Source: Phycisphaerales bacterium (lineage in GTDB: Bacteria; Planctomycetota; Phycisphaerae; Phycisphaerales; SM1A02). Taken from it: a stretch of DNA of 58,353 nucleotides. Every line of letters starts with the position of its first letter. Position 1 is the stretch's first letter. The stretch lies in contig JAKVBV010000014.1 in assembly GCA_022446965.1 (NCBI GenBank), forward strand, positions 1 through 58,353, given 5' to 3'. Below are positions 16,519 to 25,775 of the stretch, piece after piece. The notes beneath the pieces were generated by a model. It saw nothing but the letters and a program-made list of their open reading frames with translations. It made no database searches and had not been told where the DNA came from. The position numbers and the translations under genes were made by a program.

Positions 16519-18264
16519 ATGGCTCGTCGAACTCGCGGCAGACAGAAACTCGGTGAGATGCTCGTGCGCGACGGTGTCGTGACCGACGAGCAGGTCGAGT
16601 CCGCCGTCACCACGGCCAAGGCCAGCGGCAAACGGCTGGGCGAGTGTCTCGTGGAGGCAGGCCACTGCACCGATGTCGACGTGGCCAAGGTGCTCGCCGA
16701 GCAGTTTGGCATGGAGTTCAACCCGCTCGAAAGTGGCGAGGATCAACTCGAGGTCGACAAGGACGCCATTCCAGCCGACATCATTCGCAAGTACACCGTG
16801 CTGCCTGGGGGCAAGGGTGGTGGTCGACTCAAACTGCTCGTGCACGATCCGATGGATCTCGATGCGCTTGAAACCATTCGCTTCCGGCTCAACGTCGAAA
16901 TCGCCACGGTGATTTCGCCACGAAGTCGTATCCAGGCCTTGATCGATGAACTCTTCGGTGGTGGCCAAGCGGTCGCCTCCGATTCGCTCGTTACCGAATC
17001 GATCGACGTGTCGGTGGACCGCAGTGTGGACCGTTCGGTCGACGCATCAGTCGACATCGCCGCGGGCGAAGACCAGGCGCCGATCGTGAAGTTGTCCAAC
17101 AAGCTCATCATGGAAGCGGTGCGTGGGCGTGCAAGTGATATCCACATCGAGCCCATGTCCGACCGTGTCGTGTTGCGATACCGCATCGACGGTGTGTGCC
17201 ATGTGCGAGACAATCTGCCCAAGCGTATGCAGGCGGCCTTGCTTGCTCGTGTGAAGTTGATGTCCGGTGTGAACATCGCCGAGCGACGTATTCCGCAAGA
17301 CGGCCGCATCAAGATGGACATCGACGATCAGCAGGTCGACTTCCGTGTGTCGTGCTGTCCTGCCTATCACGGTGAGTCGGTGGTGTTGCGTATTCTGCGG
17401 CCCGACTCGGTGAAGATCGGTCTGCCCAATCTCGGGTTCGAGCAGGACCACCTCGACACCTTCAACAAGATCATCCGTCGGCCCAACGGCATCTTCCTGG
17501 TGACCGGCCCGACCGGTTCGGGCAAGACGACCACGCTGTATTCGGCGCTGGACGTGCTCAACCGGCCCGACCGCAAGATCATCACCGCCGAGGATCCGGT
17601 GGAATACTCCTTCGCCGGCATCAACCAGTGCCAGGTGCATGAGTCCATCGGCCTCACGTTCAGTTCGATTCTGCGGGCCATGTTGCGTCAGGCCCCCAAC
17701 ATCGTGCTGATCGGTGAAATCCGCGATCGAGAAGTGGCCGACATCGCCATTCAGGCCGCCCTCACCGGCCACCTGGTGTTCAGCACGCTGCATACCAACG
17801 ATGCCCCGAGCGCCATCACCCGTCTGATTGACATGGGTGTGAAGCCCTATCTGGCGGCATCGTCGATCCAGGCCATCATGGCCCAACGCCTGATTCGCAC
17901 GCTGTGCAGCTGCAAGGTGCTCGATGACGCCCCCGATGCCAAGCAGCTCCGCGTGGTCGATATCGACCCCGCTGAGGCCGTCGGCAAGGTGCACAAGGCC
18001 GCAGGGTGTGGAAAATGCAACGGCGTGGGCTTCAAAGGCCGAAAAGCGATCTTCGAGATGATGATGATGAGCGCTGAAATCCGCGATTTGGCCTTCTCGC
18101 GAGCCCCGGTCTCGGAACTGCGTGCCGCAGCCCTGCGAACAGGCATGCGGAGCCTTCTGGGAGATGGCAAAGTGAAGATTCTCAATGGTGTCACAACACC
18201 TTCTGAGATCGCAAAGTTCGCCCAAGCGGATACGCTGGTGGAGGCCAATATTGACTCCGAGTGA
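16519..18264 (+). CDS. gspE: GspE/PilB-type secretion ATPase, first copy
   Basis: This cytoplasmic hexameric ATPase powers pseudopilus or pilus assembly. The 581 residues begin with a GspE N1 domain (KLGEMLVRDGVVTDEQ). The catalytic core has Walker A GPTGSGKT (330-337), the Asp box ITAEDPVEY, Walker B NIVLIGEIRD and the His box TGHLVFSTLHTND. A C-terminal cysteine site is present, but its first pair is CSC rather than the usual CxxC; the second is CGKC. A four-fold S-V-D-x repeat (residues 165-179) lies in the linker. AAGGA precedes the ATG by 12 bases. It is the first gene of the operon and is followed after 19 bp by pilT. Confidence 0.92.
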   Translation: MARRTRGRQKLGEMLVRDGVVTDEQVESAVTTAKASGKRLGECLVEAGHCTDVDVAKVLAEQFGMEFNPLESGEDQLEVDKDAIPADIIRKYTVLPGGKGGGRLKLLVHDPMDLDALETIRFRLNVEIATVISPRSRIQALIDELFGGGQAVASDSLVTESIDVSVDRSVDRSVDASVDIAAGEDQAPIVKLSNKLIMEAVRGRASDIHIEPMSDRVVLRYRIDGVCHVRDNLPKRMQAALLARVKLMSGVNIAERRIPQDGRIKMDIDDQQVDFRVSCCPAYHGESVVLRILRPDSVKIGLPNLGFEQDHLDTFNKIIRRPNGIFLVTGPTGSGKTTTLYSALDVLNRPDRKIITAEDPVEYSFAGINQCQVHESIGLTFSSILRAMLRQAPNIVLIGEIRDREVADIAIQAALTGHLVFSTLHTNDAPSAITRLIDMGVKPYLAASSIQAIMAQRLIRTLCSCKVLDDAPDAKQLRVVDIDPAEAVGKVHKAAGCGKCNGVGFKGRKAIFEMMMMSAEIRDLAFSRAPVSELRAAALRTGMRSLLGDGKVKILNGVTTPSEIAKFAQADTLVEANIDSE

Positions 18265-18283
18265 GTCTTGGTGCTGAAGACCG

Positions 18284-19390
18284 ATGTCGACGATTCAGAT
18301 TGACAGACTGCTGGACACGGTGATCCGCGAGGACGCCTCCGACCTTCACATCTCCGTGGGCCGCAAGCCCACGCTGCGTCTGTCCGGTCGCCTCCGCGCC
18401 CTGGACACCAAGGTGCTCGAACCCGATGACACCGTGGCGCTGATGAAGCAGATCACGCCTGAGCGTGGTCAGCAAGAGCTGCAGGAAGTTGGGTCGTGCG
18501 ACTTTGGTTTCGCCTATGGCGACAAGGCCCGCTTCCGTGTGGCCATCTTCCGTCAACGTGGTGCGTTGTCGATGGCGCTGCGGTTGATCCCCAACAAGCT
18601 GCTCACCTTCGAGGAGATCGGTCTGCCCCCCATCTGCAAGGAGTTGATCCGACGGCCGCGTGGCCTGTTCATCGTCACCGGGCCAACGGGTTCGGGCAAG
18701 ACGACGTCGCTGGCCACGATGATCGATTACATCAACACCAATCTCGAGCGGCACATCGTGACCGCCGAAGACCCGATCGAGTACTACCACTATCACAAGA
18801 AATCGGTGGTCAACCAACGTGAGGTGGGGGTGGATGTCCCCAGCTTCTCCGAGGCCCTGCGCCGTGTGCTGCGTGCCGACCCCGACGTGATCCTGGTGGG
18901 CGAAATGCGTGACCTCGAGACGATCGAGGCGGCCATCGCAGCGGCCGAGACGGGCCACTTGGTCTTCGCCACGCTGCACACCACCGGTGCATCGGGCACG
19001 ATCAACAGAATCATCGACGCCTTCCCCACGAATCAGCAGGAGCAGATTCGCGTGCAGTTGTCGGTGTCACTCGTGGCCATCCTTTCGCAGGTCCTCTGCC
19101 GTCGGTCCGACAAGCCAGGCCGCGTGGCGGGCTACGAGTTCCTTGTGGTGACGCCCGCCATCGCGAACCTGATTCGCGAAAACAAGACCTTCCGCATCGA
19201 TTCGGCCATCCAGACGGGCAAGAAGTTCGGCATGCAGTTGCTGGATGACAACCTCTGGGAGAAGTACGAGCGCAACATGATCGACTCCGAGGAGATGATC
19301 GACAAAGCGCGCGACCCTGCCGATCTGACCAACCGAATCCATCGCAGCGGCCGAAAAGTGGGCCGGGCGGAACTGGATCAGCCCGGTTGA
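18284..19390 (+). CDS. pilT: PilT-type pilus retraction ATPase
   Basis: This is a 368-residue ATPase of PilT length. It has the N-terminal PAS-like region (EDASDLHISVGRKP), Walker A GPTGSGKT (133-140), Asp box VTAEDPIEY, Walker B VILVGEMRD and His box TGHLVFATLHTT. The PilT-specific AIRNLIRE motif is present as AIANLIRENKT. In type IV pili this enzyme depolymerises the fibre; type II secretion systems normally lack it. Its position between two assembly ATPases suggests a dynamic, retractable fibre. It is followed by a 174-bp gap with two inverted repeats. Confidence 0.93.
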   Translation: MSTIQIDRLLDTVIREDASDLHISVGRKPTLRLSGRLRALDTKVLEPDDTVALMKQITPERGQQELQEVGSCDFGFAYGDKARFRVAIFRQRGALSMALRLIPNKLLTFEEIGLPPICKELIRRPRGLFIVTGPTGSGKTTSLATMIDYINTNLERHIVTAEDPIEYYHYHKKSVVNQREVGVDVPSFSEALRRVLRADPDVILVGEMRDLETIEAAIAAAETGHLVFATLHTTGASGTINRIIDAFPTNQQEQIRVQLSVSLVAILSQVLCRRSDKPGRVAGYEFLVVTPAIANLIRENKTFRIDSAIQTGKKFGMQLLDDNLWEKYERNMIDSEEMIDKARDPADLTNRIHRSGRKVGRAELDQPG

Positions 19391-19424
19391 CGAATATTTC
19401 AGCGGCCCCAGCTGCAGCCTGAGA

Positions 19425-19456
19425 CCATTGCCAATGGCTGCATGCGTAACGCATGC
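19425..19456. promoter_or_regulatory. two adjacent perfect inverted repeats upstream of pilB
   Basis: CCATTG-C-CAATGG (19425-19437) is followed after two bases by GCATGCGT-A-ACGCATGC (19440-19456). They lie in the 174-bp pilT-pilB gap. There is no U-tract, so an intrinsic terminator is unlikely. Tandem operators or an RNA-processing hairpin fit better. Confidence 0.45.
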
Positions 19457-19564
19457 CAGCCTGCGATCGGGGTTGATGCCGCGCACGATTGGCGGCACAC
19501 TGTACGTAGGGAGACCTCGTGTGCACGCGGGCCTCTTGTATCGCTGAAGGAGCCAGGGTCGGTC

Positions 19565-21373
19565 ATGGCAACCAAGGATCTACGACGCGGCGGCGGACGC
19601 AGCGGGCTCAGCGTGGGTGACCGCGGCTATGCCAATGCTGAACTCAAGGGTCGCCGTTTTGGCCGAGTGCTCACCAAGCTTGGGATGGTCACTCGAGACC
19701 AGGTGCAAGAGGCACTGGGCATTCAGCGCAGCCGCAAGGCCAAGGGGGAGCAGGCCAAGCTCGGCGCCATTCTCATCGAGCAAGGCCGCATCACCGAAGG
19801 CGATGCCATCCGCGCCGCGGCGGGCCAGCAAGGCCTGGATTTTGTCGCCCTCGACCCGGATGCCATCGACGACGCCCTGACCGAGCACCTTCCGGCGGAG
19901 ACAGCGCGGACGTATCAGATCGTGCCGCTTGAGTTTGACAGTGGATCACGCGAACTGACCATCGCGATGAAGTCGGCGGACAACTTCCGCGCCGTCGATG
20001 ATCTGCGTCTTTTGATGGGTTTCAAGGTGGCTGCCGTGGTGGCGCCATCTGACGCCATCGACACCACGCTCGACCGGTTGTACGCCACCGGTGGTAGCAC
20101 TTCGATGCTTGATGTGATGACCGAGCTCGAAGACTCCGATGCCATCGCTGCACTGGCTGGTCGCGGCGACAGCGTGGATCTTGAAGAACTCGCTGCCGCA
20201 TCAGAAGACAACAAGGTGGTGCGACTGCTCAACCTGGTGTTGCTGCAGGCGATCAAGGATAAGGCGTCGGACATCCACTTCGAGCCCTTCGAGCAAGAGT
20301 TCAAGATGCGCTACCGCATCGACGGTGTGCTCTATGAAATGGTGCCCCCGCCCAAGCACCTGGCCTTGCCCATCGTCTCCCGCGTGAAGGTGATGGCCAA
20401 CCTCGATATCGCGGAGCGGCGTCTGCCGCAGGACGGCCGCATCGAGCTCACCGTGCAGGGCAACCCGATCGACCTTCGTGTCGCCGTGCTGCCCACGATG
20501 TACGGCGAGTCGGTGGTGATGCGTGTGCTTGACCGCAGCAACGTGGAACTGTCGCTCGACCGCATTGGCCTGCGCGAGGACGAGTTCGAGACGATGTCTG
20601 ATCTCATTCGTAAGCCCAACGGCGTGGTGTTGATCACCGGGCCCACCGGTTCGGGCAAGACGACCACCCTCTACGCCGCATTGAGCACTCTCAATGAGCC
20701 CGAGCACAAGATCCTCACGGCCGAAGATCCAGTCGAATACGACATTGACGGCCTGATCCAGTGCCAGGTGAACACCGATCAAGAGCTGACGTTCGCCAAG
20801 CTGCTGCGGTCGTTTCTGCGTCAAGACCCCGACACCATTCTGGTGGGTGAGATTCGTGACCTTGAAACGGCACAGATCGCCATTCAGGCATCGCTCACAG
20901 GTCACCTCGTGTTCAGCACCCTGCACACCAATGATGCGCCGTCCACAGTGCTGCGAATGGTCGACCTCGGTGTGGAGTCGTTCCTTATCACCGCCACGGT
21001 GGAAGCGATCGTGGCCCAGCGGCTCGTGCGACGCATCTGCGCCAAGTGCAAGGAAGCCTACACGCCCAGTGAGACGGAGCTCATGGAGCTCAATCTGCGA
21101 CCGGAAGATGTCAAGGGACGCACCTTCCACCGCGGCAAGGGTTGCGGCGAGTGCAATGGCAGCGGCTACAAGGGCCGACTGGCTCTGTTTGAAATCCTCG
21201 AGCTCGACGACACCATGCGAGAGCTCATCATGAATCAGGCCTCCACGGCGGTGCTGCGTGCCGAAGCACGCAAGCGCGGCATGCGCACGCTGCGTGAGTC
21301 GGGCCTTTTGTCCATCTACGACGGCCGTACGACCCTCGACGAGGTCCTGCGCGAAACGATCGTCGAGGAGTAG
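19565..21373 (+). CDS. pilB: PilB/GspE-type assembly ATPase, second copy
   Basis: A second assembly ATPase of 602 residues. It has an N1 domain (RFGRVLTKLGMVTRDQVQEAL), an N2 domain, and a catalytic core with Walker A GPTGSGKT (359-366), Asp box LTAEDPVEY, Walker B TILVGEIRD and His box TGHLVFSTLHTND. The zinc site is canonical (CAKC and CGEC). It is clearly paralogous to the first ATPase but diverged in the N-terminal half. Start at ATG 19565, with AAGGAG twelve bases upstream. It lies 7 bp before pilC, so it is probably the partner of that platform protein, while the first ATPase may drive another machine or another state. Confidence 0.92.
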   Translation: MATKDLRRGGGRSGLSVGDRGYANAELKGRRFGRVLTKLGMVTRDQVQEALGIQRSRKAKGEQAKLGAILIEQGRITEGDAIRAAAGQQGLDFVALDPDAIDDALTEHLPAETARTYQIVPLEFDSGSRELTIAMKSADNFRAVDDLRLLMGFKVAAVVAPSDAIDTTLDRLYATGGSTSMLDVMTELEDSDAIAALAGRGDSVDLEELAAASEDNKVVRLLNLVLLQAIKDKASDIHFEPFEQEFKMRYRIDGVLYEMVPPPKHLALPIVSRVKVMANLDIAERRLPQDGRIELTVQGNPIDLRVAVLPTMYGESVVMRVLDRSNVELSLDRIGLREDEFETMSDLIRKPNGVVLITGPTGSGKTTTLYAALSTLNEPEHKILTAEDPVEYDIDGLIQCQVNTDQELTFAKLLRSFLRQDPDTILVGEIRDLETAQIAIQASLTGHLVFSTLHTNDAPSTVLRMVDLGVESFLITATVEAIVAQRLVRRICAKCKEAYTPSETELMELNLRPEDVKGRTFHRGKGCGECNGSGYKGRLALFEILELDDTMRELIMNQASTAVLRAEARKRGMRTLRESGLLSIYDGRTTLDEVLRETIVEE

Positions 21374-21380
21374 CGTCGCA

Positions 21381-22712
21381 ATGGTCAACTGGCAGTACGA
21401 AGCACTGGATGCAGGGGGCAAGAACGTCTCGGGGACAATTGAGGCGACCAGCAGCGATGAAGCGATTCAGCAGCTGCGGGGCCAGGGTCTGTTCCCCACG
21501 ACCGTCACCGAAGAAGGCGCCGATGAGAAGTCGGGCTTGTTCGGACGTGGTGGTCGCAAGAACAAGAAGAAGTCGCCCAAGAAGGGGGCCAAGGGCGAGA
21601 AGAAGAAGGGCGAGATCAACATCAACTTCCGCCTGCCGAGCATTGGTCGCGTCAAGACCAAGGTGCTTACGCAGTTCACGCGGCAGTTGTCCACTCTGCA
21701 GGATGCAGGTTTGCCGCTGCTGCGGTCGCTTCAGATTCTCGAGCAACAGCAGAAGCCCGGCCTGATGAAGAGCACCATGGGCAACGTGGTGAACGAAGTG
21801 GAATCGGGCGCGTCGCTGTCCGATGCCTTCGGCAAGAGCCCGCGTGCATTTGACCGCCTCTATGTGAAGATGGTGGCCGCCGGTGAGCTCGGTGGTGTGC
21901 TGGACGTGATTCTGCAGCGTCTGGCCAACTTCATGGAGAAGTCGCAACGGCTCAAGAGCCGCATCAAGGGCGCCATGATCTACCCGGTGGTGGTGATCTT
22001 CATCGCCGTGTTCATTGTGACGGGCATCATGTACTTCGTGATCCCCAAGTTCCAGCAGATCTTCCTGGACTTCAAGATCGCCTTGCCCAAGATCACGTTG
22101 GTCCTCATGGACGCCAGCACTTGGGTGGCCGGAACCAATTCAGGACAAGTGGTGCCCGGATGGGCGGTGATCGTGGCTTCGCCCGTTGTCATCGTTGTGG
22201 GCATCAAGTTCCTGCGCAAAACGAAATTCGGTCGTGCCGCATTCGACTGGATTCTCATCAAACTTCCCATCGTGGGCATGTTGGTTCGCAAGACCACCGT
22301 GGCCCGATTCACACGCACGCTCGGCACGCTTGTGAGCGCCGGTGTGCCGATTCTGGAAGCCATCAACATCACCCGTGACACGTGTGGAAACTGGGTTTAT
22401 GAACGAGCCCTGCAGCGCGTCCACGATTCGATCAGAGAAGGTGAGACATTCTCCGAGCCCCTCCGGGAAGCCAAGGTGTGTGACAGCATTGTGGTGAACA
22501 TGATCGATGTGGGGGAGGAAACGGGTGACCTTGACGTGATGCTCAGCAAGATTGCTGACAACTACGACGAGGAAGTGGACGTCGCCGTGGGCTCCATGCT
22601 CAGTCTGCTCGAGCCATTGCTGATTTGTGTCTTGGGCACGATCGTGGGCACCATTGTGTTGGCGTTGTTCATGCCGCTGGTGACCATGATTCAGGACATC
22701 TCCGGAGGATGA
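21381..22712 (+). CDS. pilC: PilC/GspF inner-membrane platform protein
   Basis: This inner-membrane protein couples the ATPase to pilin extraction. Its 443 residues contain two GspF domains (LTQFTRQLSTLQDAGLPLL and FTRTLGTLVSAGVPILEAI), a membrane segment after the first and two around the second. An unusual polybasic linker, RKNKKKSPKKGAKGEKKK (residues 59-76), sits between the N-terminal cytoplasmic part and the first domain. GAGGAG lies ten bases before the ATG. The TGA overlaps the first possible ATG of the next gene. Confidence 0.93.
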   Translation: MVNWQYEALDAGGKNVSGTIEATSSDEAIQQLRGQGLFPTTVTEEGADEKSGLFGRGGRKNKKKSPKKGAKGEKKKGEININFRLPSIGRVKTKVLTQFTRQLSTLQDAGLPLLRSLQILEQQQKPGLMKSTMGNVVNEVESGASLSDAFGKSPRAFDRLYVKMVAAGELGGVLDVILQRLANFMEKSQRLKSRIKGAMIYPVVVIFIAVFIVTGIMYFVIPKFQQIFLDFKIALPKITLVLMDASTWVAGTNSGQVVPGWAVIVASPVVIVVGIKFLRKTKFGRAAFDWILIKLPIVGMLVRKTTVARFTRTLGTLVSAGVPILEAINITRDTCGNWVYERALQRVHDSIREGETFSEPLREAKVCDSIVVNMIDVGEETGDLDVMLSKIADNYDEEVDVAVGSMLSLLEPLLICVLGTIVGTIVLALFMPLVTMIQDISGG

Positions 22713-22714
22713 GC

Positions 22715-23923
22715 ATGCGTCGTCCCGGTTTCACCATCATCGAACTGCTCGTCGTCCTGGCGATCATCTCGGTGCTCGTGGGCATCCTCGTGGTGGCCAT
22801 CGGCGGCGGACGCGAAGCCGCCCGTGAGTCCACGACGCGGTCGCGCATGGGTGCAATGGTGCAGGCCGTCGAGCGGTTCGAAGGTGACACCGGCTATTTG
22901 CCACCGTTGCTCGACAATGACCGCAGTGGCATCAATGGGCTTGAACCAACCTGGCGTACTGGCGGTAGTGGTCCGGATTACCTCCGCTTCATGCAGGGGT
23001 TCTATTCCTACACCTCGCCGGCGGAATACCTGCTTGGCTACGGCCCCGCGGAGCAGGACGGCCATGATGGCCTTGGCCTGCGTCGCCCTGGTGATGATGG
23101 GTTCTGGGGTGCGTTGAACACCGACATGCTGGGCAATGCTGATGGCACGCCCGCCTTGGACGAACGTCGGCCGCCGCAAGGCACGAGCACATCCAACTTC
23201 AGCACCCATCGTGGTGCGGTGCTTGGCCCGTATCTCGACATCGATGATCTGTCGATGGTGGGGGCACTCGGTGGCGACATCAATGGTTGGGACGGCTCCA
23301 TCGATCCGGTCAGTGGGCAGCCCCGCATCTACATGGCCGGGGATGAGGGCTACGACCCCGATGCGCCCAAGGTGATCCTTGATGCGTGGGGCGGTCCTAT
23401 CCGGTACTACCGCGTGAACCACCAACCAGGCAATCCCGCTGGACGATTCGGCGCGGGCTACGTGCCCCCTGGGCACGATGGCGTGCCGCCGGACTACGTG
23501 GCCGACTGGACGCACACGCCGAGCTTGTCCGAGTTCTTCGTGCTGCGGCCGTATGACATCAGTCCCGACGACGCCATCACGTGGATCTTCCGTGATGCGG
23601 ATGGCCAGCACTGGGGCGACTTCCAGGGCGTCGGTTCAGGGTCGACTGGTGATCCCTTCGGTGATCCCACGACGACAGCGGGCTTGAATGCAGGTCGCTT
23701 CGCGTTCTTCTCTGCTGGCCCGGACCGAGTGCTATTCCCATGGGCACGTGTGGACAACCCGAGCGATGCCGATGGGCGATTGCAATGGTTGGGGAATCAC
23801 TCAGATCGCACGGCGCGGGTGTGGTCCGACGACAACCATGAGTCCATCATGGCTGACGGCGTGTATCCCACGGTCGACACCGAAGAAGCCAATGCCGACA
23901 ACATCGTGGAGATCGGTCGATGA
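22715..23923 (+). CDS. GspG-like pseudopilin, enlarged
   Basis: The type IV prepilin signal is MRRPG/FTIIELLVV with Glu5 and a long hydrophobic helix. The rest is a large globular domain. The GspG family marker LDAWGGPIRYYR (from about residue 222) and the late FFSAGPDR (about 331-338) identify it as a major-pseudopilin relative. At 402 residues it is almost three times the usual GspG (about 140). The ATG at 22715 is preferred over 22709 because GGAGG at 22704-22708 is then six bases away instead of adjacent. Its stop overlaps the next start (ATGA). Confidence 0.8.
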   Translation: MRRPGFTIIELLVVLAIISVLVGILVVAIGGGREAARESTTRSRMGAMVQAVERFEGDTGYLPPLLDNDRSGINGLEPTWRTGGSGPDYLRFMQGFYSYTSPAEYLLGYGPAEQDGHDGLGLRRPGDDGFWGALNTDMLGNADGTPALDERRPPQGTSTSNFSTHRGAVLGPYLDIDDLSMVGALGGDINGWDGSIDPVSGQPRIYMAGDEGYDPDAPKVILDAWGGPIRYYRVNHQPGNPAGRFGAGYVPPGHDGVPPDYVADWTHTPSLSEFFVLRPYDISPDDAITWIFRDADGQHWGDFQGVGSGSTGDPFGDPTTTAGLNAGRFAFFSAGPDRVLFPWARVDNPSDADGRLQWLGNHSDRTARVWSDDNHESIMADGVYPTVDTEEANADNIVEIGR

Positions 23924-24777
23924 GCCCGCGTTACACCATGAACGCGTCGCACCGTCGCGCCTTCACGCTGGTGGAGGTAATGGCCGCCATCGTCATCATC
24001 GCGATCCTGGCGGTTATCACGCTGTCGGTGGGTTCGGCGCTGATCGAACGCACCGAGCGTCGTCGCACCGAAGACATGCTGAACATTCTTGATGCAGCGA
24101 TCCTCGAATACGAGAGCGCTGTAGGCCGGCAACTGTCCTACGGTCAGGATGGCTATCCCTTGGGCAGTGGCGTGAATGACGGCGTGTTCGATGCGTATCA
24201 GGGCTCTGCCTATGACATCAAGTATCAGCCGGGCGCCGTGGGCTTCCCTGATCCACTTGACGGTGGATTCCCAACGGGCGATGTGCCTGAATCGGGCGCC
24301 AACGGCTACCGTCGCCGCCTCGGTGGGGAGAACCCGTATGTCATGTGGGAGGTGCTTACCCGCAAGTTGCTCGCGGTTGAGTCCTGCCGCAACATCCTGC
24401 TGAATGCGGATCCCGATCTGATCGAACCACTGGTCGACGCCGACGTGGTTGAGAGCTACTTCAAAGATGCTTGGGGTTCGCCGATTCTCGTGGTCTTCCC
24501 CGGCCGCGATATCTACCGCGATCTTGACGGCATGCCTGGTGATGGGGCCGACATCACACTTCGAGATGAAGACGGCACGATCCGCACTCGTGCCGAGCGC
24601 ATCCTTGGCCCGGCCCGCAACAAGCGGGTGTACTTCGTCAGTGCCGGCCCAGATCGCCGCTTTGGTGACCTCGAGTATCAGGTGCAGGCGGGGGAGACAT
24701 GGGATCCCGATCGTACGGCGGTTGAAATGCGTCGCACTGATGACAACATCTACTCGTACGAGGTGCGGACATGGTGA
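23920..24777 (+). CDS. second GspG-like pseudopilin
   Basis: A 285-residue protein with prepilin motif RRA/FTLVEVMAAIVI, so the -1 residue is Ala instead of Gly. Glu5 is present. The GspG-type features KDAWGSPILVVF (from residue 182) and VSAGPDRRFGDLE (from about 240) resemble the D-x-WG-x-P and C-terminal calcium-loop segments of GspG. ATGA overlap with the gene before, and GGAGA seven bases upstream. It is the smallest pseudopilin of the set, so it may be the major fibre subunit; the adjacent 402-residue paralogue may be a variant. Confidence 0.8.
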   Translation: MSPRYTMNASHRRAFTLVEVMAAIVIIAILAVITLSVGSALIERTERRRTEDMLNILDAAILEYESAVGRQLSYGQDGYPLGSGVNDGVFDAYQGSAYDIKYQPGAVGFPDPLDGGFPTGDVPESGANGYRRRLGGENPYVMWEVLTRKLLAVESCRNILLNADPDLIEPLVDADVVESYFKDAWGSPILVVFPGRDIYRDLDGMPGDGADITLRDEDGTIRTRAERILGPARNKRVYFVSAGPDRRFGDLEYQVQAGETWDPDRTAVEMRRTDDNIYSYEVRTW

Positions 24778-25775
24778 ACCGGTCTGCATCCCGTCTCGGC
24801 TTCACGCTGATCGAGCTGCTCGCGGTGGTGGCGATCCTCGCCATCGTGGGTGTGATCACCGTGGTGTCGTATACCTCGATCATTGCCGACGTGCGTCGCA
24901 CTTCGGCGGTGGAACAGGTGAAGGGACTGCTCGGACAGGCTCGCACGCTTGCGCTCAAGAGCGGCACCACCACGATGCTGGCCTTCCGGGCGCGACGCAT
25001 CAATAACACGCCCCGCATGGAAGCGATCATCGCCCAGCCTGCCGGTGGTGCCAAAGACTGGCAACTGCCCGACACCGCCACACCAGAGATTGAGCCCCCG
25101 GGCCATATGCGACAGGTGCGGGTCACGCGCTTTCTGCCAGTGGAGGGTGTTGATCCCGTGTTGCTGCCCCCAGGCGCTGAGATTGCCGTGCCCGGTCACG
25201 CCATCAGCAACCCGGACACCGGTGGTGGCCAGACCTTCTCGTTGGAGTACTCCGGCGACATCCAGTACCTGCCGCCTTCACATCTGGGCGATCTGGCTGA
25301 GGCCAACGGCATCATGCCCGGCATCCTGTTCGGCCGGGATGGTGCCCCTGTGACCGGTGTGCCCGAGCATCAATCCCGCTTCGGATGGATCGATTTCGAC
25401 GGCGACGGCTATCAGGGCCTCCATGGCGGTGAGTACAGCCTGCTCGATGGCGACTTCCCCGATGCAGCGGGCTGCTTCGTCCTGCCGCGGCTCACGCCCG
25501 GGTCTGGCGCCTTCGCGCCGATCGTGGAGTATGCCGAGTGGTGGCCAATGTGTCAGGACGACGAACTCGACGAACCGTGGGTGATGACCGGGCCGTTTCT
25601 TGTCGTGTACGACTCGAGTGAACTTCGCTCGATAGAGGCCGTACAAGACTGGCCGCCCACCCATGAAGGGTCGGCCAATCGATCGTGGGCCCATACTCGC
25701 TTCATCGATGACTACGGTCGCCGGCTGTTCTTCAATCGCTACACGGGCGTGAGCCTGGAGGAGTCTGATCGATGA
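24771..25775 (+). CDS. GspH-like minor pseudopilin
   Basis: A 334-residue protein with a canonical prepilin signal, RLG/FTLIELLAVVAI, followed by VEQVKGLLGQARTLALKSG, which resembles the GspH/FimT helix region. The C-terminal 220 residues form a Gly/Pro/Asp-rich domain I do not recognise; it includes DFDGDGYQG (calcium-loop-like). Typical GspH is about 170 residues. It overlaps the preceding gene by seven bases and the next by four, so the order is held by translational coupling. Confidence 0.75.
   Translation: MVNRSASRLGFTLIELLAVVAILAIVGVITVVSYTSIIADVRRTSAVEQVKGLLGQARTLALKSGTTTMLAFRARRINNTPRMEAIIAQPAGGAKDWQLPDTATPEIEPPGHMRQVRVTRFLPVEGVDPVLLPPGAEIAVPGHAISNPDTGGGQTFSLEYSGDIQYLPPSHLGDLAEANGIMPGILFGRDGAPVTGVPEHQSRFGWIDFDGDGYQGLHGGEYSLLDGDFPDAAGCFVLPRLTPGSGAFAPIVEYAEWWPMCQDDELDEPWVMTGPFLVVYDSSELRSIEAVQDWPPTHEGSANRSWAHTRFIDDYGRRLFFNRYTGVSLEESDR

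Noticed and set aside
17047-18225. Long antisense frames over gspE (392 codons) and pilB (20201-21421, 406 codons)
   Set aside because: They lie entirely within ATPase genes with complete catalytic motifs and lack plausible starts.
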